A DNA stretch of 64,000 nt from Alkalihalobacillus sp. AL-G (GTDB taxonomy: Bacteria > Bacillota > Bacilli > Bacillales > Fictibacillaceae). Made by a program: the position numbers and the translations under genes. The notes under the pieces were generated by a model that saw nothing but the letters and a program-made list of their open reading frames with translations, was not told the DNA's origin and made no database searches. Below, one piece after another: positions 59,707 through 64,000 of this stretch. Positions within the stretch are counted from its first letter, which is position 1; each line of letters opens with the position of its first letter. The stretch covers positions 186,001 to 250,000 of the forward strand of contig NZ_CP094656.1 of assembly GCF_030643805.1 (NCBI RefSeq), given 5' to 3'.

Positions 59707-60633
59707 TTGGCTGATACTTTAATTTTCGGACATAAAAACCCTGATACGGATACAATTACTTCAGCGGTTGTCTATTCATTTTTAAAAAATAAATTGGGTA
59801 TGGATACAGAACCTGTACGCTTAGGTAATATAAATGAAGAAACGCAATACGCTTTGGAGTATTTCAACATCGAGGCTCCGCGTCTTGTCGAGAACGTATC
59901 CAATGAGGTAAACCAAGTCATTTTGGTCGACCATAATGAGCGTCAACAAAGTGCGGACGGTATCGAAAAGGTTCAAGTACTTGAGGTAATCGACCATCAC
60001 CGAATCGCAAACTTCGAAACAGCAGATCCACTTTACTATCGGGCTGAGCCGGTAGGTTGTACTGCAACGATTTTGAACAAGCTTTTCAAAGAACATGAGG
60101 TAGAGATTCCTAAAAATATTGCTGGCCTTATGCTTTCAGCAATCATTTCGGATTCATTGCTTTTCAAATCACCGACTTGTACGGATGAAGATGTAAAAGC
60201 TGCGAAAGAACTAGCTGAAATCGCACAGGTCAATGCTGAAGAATACGGATTGGAAATGCTTCGTGCAGGTGCGGATATCAGTGGTAAAACAACAAAGGAA
60301 CTCATCTCACTTGATGCAAAAGAATTCACAATGGGGAGCAGCAAGGTTGAGGTTGCTCAAGTAAATACGGTTGATGTGAATGATGTCCTTAAGTTCAAGG
60401 AAGAACTGGTCAAAGATATTTCAGCTGTAGTTGAAGAAAAAGGCCTTGATTTGTTCGTATTGGTCGTTACGGATATTCTTGATAATGATTCAACTGTTCT
60501 TCCGATCGGAGAGAAAATAGACGCGGTAGAAAAGGCGTTCGGAGTTACATTGACCGACCAGATAGCTGTCCTTAAAGGTGTCGTATCGCGTAAAAAGCAA
60601 ATTGTTCCTGAATTGACGACCGCATTATCTTAA
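59707..60633 (+). CDS. ppaC: Manganese-dependent inorganic pyrophosphatase
   Basis: Family II pyrophosphatase, Mn-dependent, of 308 residues. The DHH-superfamily motifs are GHKNPDTDT (residues 8-16), DHNE and [10 protein letters not shown]; the C-terminal DHHA2 domain ends with [16 protein letters not shown] start, 6 nt after TAGGAGGTA. It removes PPi from biosynthesis. It ends in a strong terminator. Confidence 0.96.
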   Translation: MADTLIFGHKNPDTDTITSAVVYSFLKNKLGMDTEPVRLGNINEETQYALEYFNIEAPRLVENVSNEVNQVILVDHNERQQSADGIEKVQVLEVIDHHRIANFETADPLYYRAEPVGCTATILNKLFKEHEVEIPKNIAGLMLSAIISDSLLFKSPTCTDEDVKAAKELAEIAQVNAEEYGLEMLRAGADISGKTTKELISLDAKEFTMGSSKVEVAQVNTVDVNDVLKFKEELVKDISAVVEEKGLDLFVLVVTDILDNDSTVLPIGEKIDAVEKAFGVTLTDQIAVLKGVVSRKKQIVPELTTALS

Positions 60634-60643
60634 TTACCGAAAG

Positions 60644-60674
60644 CCTGGTGTGGAAAATCACACCAGGTTTTTTG
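60644..60674 (+). terminator. ppaC terminator
   Basis: CCTGGTGTG / CACACCAGG perfect stem, 6-nt loop, T6. Confidence 0.94.
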
Positions 60675-60870
60675 CGTCGTAAATACGCCTTATTACTGTA
60701 ACTTAGTTACGAAATCAGGTTTTAAGTTCGTTCCTGAAGTGAAGAAAACCTTGCCAGCACTTGATGCAATAGTATTTGGAAAGGTTTTGGGTTGCAAGCA
60801 GCAACAATCTTAACTTGAAGCAAGTCGCACAAACCTAGCTTCAATTGAATTCGTTTTTTGGACGAATTTT
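60675..60870. other. Intergenic stretch, no supported gene
   Basis: Convergent gap between ppaC and the small minus-strand genes. A plus-strand frame of about 40 codons without a start is open here and may be a gene relic, but I do not recognise it. Confidence 0.4.
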
Positions 60871-61020
60871 TTAGCTTCTCGAAATTCGTGTCTGATTAGC
60901 GTCTTTTTCAATTTTTCTATCCTGCAGCTCTTTAGACAATTCAACATCATTTCTAATGGTTGAGGAATGTAAATTATTATTTCGTGCAGCTTCTTCATTT
61001 AATCTTTCTCCTTTTGCCAT
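60871..61020 (-). CDS. 49-residue small protein, possibly YfhD-like
   Basis: ATG at 61020 with TAAGGAGG about 9 nt upstream, stop at 60871. The product (MAKGERLNEEAARN..., then DVELSKELQDRKIEKD) is polar and charged, without Cys. The VELSKEL-type core is reminiscent of the YfhD family of small Bacillus proteins, but the match is weak. It is the last of four small minus-strand genes next to CotF-like genes, so it may be made in the spore. Confidence 0.6.
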   Translation of the reverse strand: MAKGERLNEEAARNNNLHSSTIRNDVELSKELQDRKIEKDANQTRISRS

Positions 61021-61043
61021 TCTGACCAATCCTCCTTATCGTT

Positions 61044-61193
61044 TCATTCTTTATGATTTGGATCCTTCTTAGTTGCCCGGAATCCACCTGTTTTGTTTCC
61101 AGATGAATATTCGTATCCGAATTTCAACCCTGTCGTTTTCTCATTGTACGGTCCTGTTACTACTTGATATTGACTTTTATCTTTTTGAACCAT
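61044..61193 (-). CDS. 49-residue small hypothetical protein
   Basis: ATG at 61193 with AAAGGTGG 9 nt upstream, stop at 61044. The protein starts MVQKDKSQYQVVTGPYNEKT and is hydrophilic, rich in Lys, Gly and Thr. I do not recognise it. It is 24 nt before the next small gene on the same strand. Confidence 0.6.
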   Translation of the reverse strand: MVQKDKSQYQVVTGPYNEKTTGLKFGYEYSSGNKTGGFRATKKDPNHKE

Positions 61194-61236
61194 GTCATTT
61201 GTCCACCTTTTTCGGTTGCCTCGTTACAGGCACTTT

Positions 61237-61530
61237 TTAAAACTGATCATCGGGGTGTAGGTTGTTCTGCATTAATGCTTGTGTTTTTCCAATTTGTTCG
61301 GTCGTAGCAGGCTCTACTTTATACCAGTCTTTTTCTTTCATGACTTCAAATAACTTACTTTGGTTCTGCTCTGCATTTTCAAAGCAATGCTTATAAACGT
61401 CTCTTAACTCTTTATGACTCGTTTCTAACAGTGCATTACTGCTGCTTCTGCATCTTCCTTTTTCTAACTCCAAACAAAGCTGGAGCATTTCACGATCCGT
61501 CAATCCACGGTTTTTCATATTATTAGGCAT
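61237..61530 (-). CDS. CotF-like spore coat protein
   Basis: 97-residue helical protein like the ferritin-like CotF family: the LTDREMLQLCLELEKGRCRSSSNALLET start and TSHKELRDVYKHCFENAEQNQSKLFEVM pattern are typical of coat CotF-type proteins. ATG after GGAGGTG. It follows the 67-residue gene by 18 nt. Location in the spore coat is inferred from the family. Confidence 0.8.
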   Translation of the reverse strand: MPNNMKNRGLTDREMLQLCLELEKGRCRSSSNALLETSHKELRDVYKHCFENAEQNQSKLFEVMKEKDWYKVEPATTEQIGKTQALMQNNLHPDDQF

Positions 61531-61548
61531 AATATATCACCTCCACCA

Positions 61549-61752
61549 TTATTGGACGTTCATTGAACGATTAAAATATTTTGAGAGATCCGCAATTTTC
61601 ATTTGATGACGTTCGGCAATATCTTCTAGTTGATTCTGGAGCTCAATATCTTCACATTGGGAAGCACACCAATTAATTGTTTTTGCGGTAATTTCCTCAG
61701 CCCGGATTTCGTCCTCAATGTATGAGAGTTCCTTTGTAGTAAGTTGGTTCAT
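61549..61752 (-). CDS. Small CotF-related spore protein
   Basis: 67-residue helical protein with LTTKELSYIEDEIRAEEITAKTINWCA and DIAERHQMKIADLSKYF, resembling short CotF-like or YhcQ-like coat proteins. ATG after GGGGGTG. It is the first of a run of four small minus-strand genes, probably one operon. Exact family membership is uncertain. Confidence 0.7.
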   Translation of the reverse strand: MNQLTTKELSYIEDEIRAEEITAKTINWCASQCEDIELQNQLEDIAERHQMKIADLSKYFNRSMNVQ

Positions 61753-61854
61753 TTACAATCACCCCCGTGCAAATATGATAATTTTGTACTCTAATTAGTA
61801 TTGAATGTTCGTTTGGTTTTTATCCAACCAGCTTAATTTAAGGAAAAAAGGGAA

Positions 61855-61885
61855 TAAAAAAAGAGCGGATCAAAGTCCGCTCTTT
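61855..61885 (-). terminator. opuA terminator
   Basis: AAAGAGCGGA / TCCGCTCTTT perfect stem with a 6-nt loop; the A tract on the left gives a T tract for minus-strand transcripts. Confidence 0.92.
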
Positions 61886-61900
61886 CATCTGAAAACTTTT

Positions 61901-62821
61901 TTATTTAAGGTCTTCAATAGAATCTGCTTCTACGTAGGTTGGTACGACAAGCCCTGTTTTTGCACCTTCTAGGTTAGGTCCTAATCGTTCCATTTTGTCA
62001 CCATATTGCTCGAGATAGTCTTTATGAGTCAACGGTAACCATCCTGCTACCATTCCGTCTGCATCACCACTTGCTACGGCAGCAAACATTGGAGCAGCAT
62101 CTAATTGAATAAGTTCCACTTTATAGCCAAGATCCTCTAACACTTTTGCAACGACATTCGTGCTTGCAATTTCAGAATCCCATGCTACATATGCAAGAGA
62201 AACCTCTTCGCCATCAACTTTCTCTGCGCCTTTCGTCCATTCTCCTACTTTACCACTGTTTTCTTCAACCCATTTTGCAGCTGCTTTTGCCGGTTTCATA
62301 CCTTCTTGAATGTTTACCATTACAGCACCCATATCTTCAGGAGTCCATTTGAATTGGTCAAGCACTTTGTACGCACTAGGTTGATCAGCTTTTAACCCTT
62401 TACGGGCAAACGTCTCGATGTTTTCCGCTTCTCCATAAACACCTTTTGGATCTTTAAGGTACTTAAGGTCGAATTTTGAGAACATCCAGTGTGGTGTCCA
62501 TCCAGTGACGATAATCGGTTCTTCGTTATCAATAGCTTTTTGTAGCTCTGCTGCCATTGCTGCTGATGAAGATTCGATAAGCTCCCAATCAGCGAGGCTT
62601 TCGTATTCTTCTAATGCTTTATTTGTCGCCTTCATAATCCCGGCACCAGGCTCGATTCCTGTAATTTTATACTCTAATTGTTCACCGATGGATGCTGCAC
62701 TTTCAGATCCTTCTCCATCACTTGATCCTTCATCTGACTCACCACTACCGCATGCAGTTAGCACAACGGATAGCGCGAGTAGCATTGCTAATCCTAGAAA
62801 ACGAAATTTCTTTTTAAACAT
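61901..62821 (-). CDS. opuAC: Glycine betaine-binding lipoprotein OpuAC
   Basis: Extracellular substrate-binding lipoprotein of the OpuA betaine transporter. The signal peptide ends at the lipobox LTAC (Cys24). GWTPHWMFSKFDLKYLKDP contains the Trp residues of the betaine aromatic box; AWDSEIAST and GWLPLTHKDYLE are also family-like. 306 residues, ATG after AAGGGGG. It is the last of the opuAA-opuAB-opuAC operon on the minus strand. Confidence 0.94.
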   Translation of the reverse strand: MFKKKFRFLGLAMLLALSVVLTACGSGESDEGSSDGEGSESAASIGEQLEYKITGIEPGAGIMKATNKALEEYESLADWELIESSSAAMAAELQKAIDNEEPIIVTGWTPHWMFSKFDLKYLKDPKGVYGEAENIETFARKGLKADQPSAYKVLDQFKWTPEDMGAVMVNIQEGMKPAKAAAKWVEENSGKVGEWTKGAEKVDGEEVSLAYVAWDSEIASTNVVAKVLEDLGYKVELIQLDAAPMFAAVASGDADGMVAGWLPLTHKDYLEQYGDKMERLGPNLEGAKTGLVVPTYVEADSIEDLK

Positions 62822-62834
62822 GTAAAAATCCCCC

Positions 62835-63671
62835 TTAGTTGTTTTTGCTTGTTCCTATATTTTGAGAAATCCGATCTAATACAATTGCTAAAATAACAAT
62901 AGCAAGACCAGCTTCAAAACCAACTCCAACTTTTAATTGTGTTACTGCCCGATAGACGTCGGCACCTAGGCCCGGTGCACCCACAAGGGATGCAATGACA
63001 ACCATCGAAAGGGCAAGCATAATACTTTGATTAATTCCAGCCATGATCGTTTGGGTTGCTAATGGCAGTTGAACTTTGAATAATTTCTGTTTCGTTGTTG
63101 ATCCAAATGCATTGGATGCTTCAATCAAATCTTCAGGTACTTGACGAATCCCTAAATTGGTCAAGCGGATCGTCGGTGGCATCGCAAAGATAACGGAAGC
63201 GATAATACCCGGTACAACACCAATTCCAAAGAAGATAATTGCTGGAATCAAGTAAACGAAAGCAGGCATCGTCTGCATAAAGTCAAGAATCGGTGTAATG
63301 ACATCCCGTGATCGATCACTTTGTGAAATCCATATGCCGATAGGAATCCCGATGATAATTGAAATGATCACGGAGGATAACACAAGTGCTAACGTATCGA
63401 TTGTTCCATCCCAATAGCCTAAATTATGTATCAAAAATAATCCAACTACGGTAAAAAGGGAAATGGTCCATCGACTCGCCCACCAAGCAAGCCCTGCAAA
63501 TATCGCGATTAAAATCAGGGCAGGTACAGAGGATAACACAAATACCAAGAAATCCACAAACCCTTCGATTCCCTTTGAAACGACGCCAAAGAGTGGACCT
63601 AGGGATTCGGTCAAAAACACTACTGCCTGATCGACCCAACTGGCAAGCGGTAATTTCGGAAATAGTTGCAT
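62835..63671 (-). CDS. opuAB: Glycine betaine ABC permease OpuAB
   Basis: Membrane permease of OpuA, 278 residues with six or more segments. The EAA-type loop EDLIEASNAFGSTTKQKLFKVQLP and the MQTMPAFVYLIPAI stretch are characteristic of OpuAB/ProW. ATG after GGGGTGAAG. It is two nucleotides downstream of the opuAA stop and 13 nt upstream of opuAC. Confidence 0.95.
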   Translation of the reverse strand: MQLFPKLPLASWVDQAVVFLTESLGPLFGVVSKGIEGFVDFLVFVLSSVPALILIAIFAGLAWWASRWTISLFTVVGLFLIHNLGYWDGTIDTLALVLSSVIISIIIGIPIGIWISQSDRSRDVITPILDFMQTMPAFVYLIPAIIFFGIGVVPGIIASVIFAMPPTIRLTNLGIRQVPEDLIEASNAFGSTTKQKLFKVQLPLATQTIMAGINQSIMLALSMVVIASLVGAPGLGADVYRAVTQLKVGVGFEAGLAIVILAIVLDRISQNIGTSKNN

Positions 63672-63673
63672 TT

Positions 63674-64000
63674 CTACTTCACCCCATTTCCGTTTAAATG
63701 ACTTTCATTACCGGCAAGTGCACCAATGACAGCACCACGAACAACAATACCCTTCAGTCGGTTATCTTGGTCAATGACTGGGAGCGGCACTGTTGAGTCA
63801 GCCATTTTTTCAAACATATCTACAATTAATGTATCTGGTGTAACGGTCGCCAAATCCGGTAGCAGTATATCTTCAAGAGACTGATTGTTTTTCGCTGCAT
63901 CAGAAGCATCCTGAGCATTTACAGCACCGATCAGCTTTTGTTTTTTATCCACAACATAAATACTTGAAATGCCTTCATCTTTCATTAGTTGTAAGGCTAC
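63674..64000 (-). CDS. opuAA: Glycine betaine ABC ATPase OpuAA, C-terminal part (partial)
   Basis: Only the last 108 codons are in the window; the reading frame stays open to the edge at 64000. They encode the second half of the tandem CBS region that OpuAA ATPases carry after the nucleotide-binding domain (ISSIYVVDKKQKLIGAV and LPVIDQDNRLKGIVVRG). CBS pairs sense ionic strength in related OpuA systems. The ATPase domain itself is beyond the window. Confidence 0.85.
   Translation of the reverse strand, partial: VALQLMKDEGISSIYVVDKKQKLIGAVNAQDASDAAKNNQSLEDILLPDLATVTPDTLIVDMFEKMADSTVPLPVIDQDNRLKGIVVRGAVIGALAGNESHLNGNGVK

Overview
The window is a chromosomal segment of an endospore-forming member of the Bacillaceae. 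The ribosomal and sporulation gene order (rplM-rpsI-ybaK-cwlD-salA-gerD-kbaA-pdaB, rRNA operon and tRNA genes, then rocF, a Spo0E-like gene, sigW-rsiW-cdaA-cdaR-glmM-glmS) is the conserved order of Bacillus relatives. Spore genes (cwlD, gerD, pdaB, CotF-like coat proteins), the glmS ribozyme and SD-rich starts fit. The genus cannot be fixed from the sequence alone. No insertion sequence, prophage or CRISPR array was seen.

Layout. 1-6.6 kb: ribosomal proteins and sporulation/germination genes. 6.6-13.1 kb: an rRNA operon with tandem promoters, 16S-23S-5S, nine complete tRNA genes and one broken tRNA-Thr copy. 13.6-22.3 kb: arginase, a Spo0E-like phosphatase, SigW/RsiW, the c-di-AMP synthesis module (CdaA, CdaR, GlmM) and ribozyme-controlled GlmS. 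22.7-35.6 kb: a LacI-regulated accessory island with an ECF-type transporter (S, T, two ATPases), an FAH-family enzyme, two nucleoside phosphorylases of different families, an amidohydrolase, a class II aldolase, an MtnA-like isomerase, a 57-residue XapX-like protein and malate synthase G. 35.8-42.6 kb: three M20 amidohydrolases, an unusual regulator and an AbgT transporter. 42.9-60.6 kb: mixed accessory genes: DUF2927-like metalloprotease, CBO0543 membrane protein, SwrC-type RND pump, DinB, DHA2 efflux, an ECF sigma/anti-sigma/DUF4309-NagZ operon, EamA, GDPD, a CDF metal exporter behind Fur/PerR-like boxes, two orphan Opp-type permeases and PpaC. 60.8-64 kb: small spore-associated genes and the opuA glycine betaine transporter, whose ATPase gene is cut by the window end.

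How it works together. The most interesting unit is the 22.7-35.6 kb island. It is best read as uptake and complete breakdown of a nucleoside: phosphorolysis gives a (modified) ribose-1-phosphate, the MtnA-like isomerase makes a ribulose-1-phosphate, the aldolase splits it to DHAP plus a C2 aldehyde, and malate synthase G could take up the C2 unit as glyoxylate. Perfect GGAAACGTTTCC palindromes flank the lacI promoter, sit in the leader of the S-component gene, and occur once inside the amidohydrolase gene, which suggests one regulon. The neighbouring M20/AbgT block has its own shared promoter motif and is probably a peptide-amide (aminobenzoyl-glutamate-like) utilisation unit.

Non-coding structure stands out: 21-nt phased GTGGYCGA repeats at three intergenic loci, a covarying hairpin on both sides of the 16S gene, and a 96-nt nested inverted repeat near 48.9 kb.
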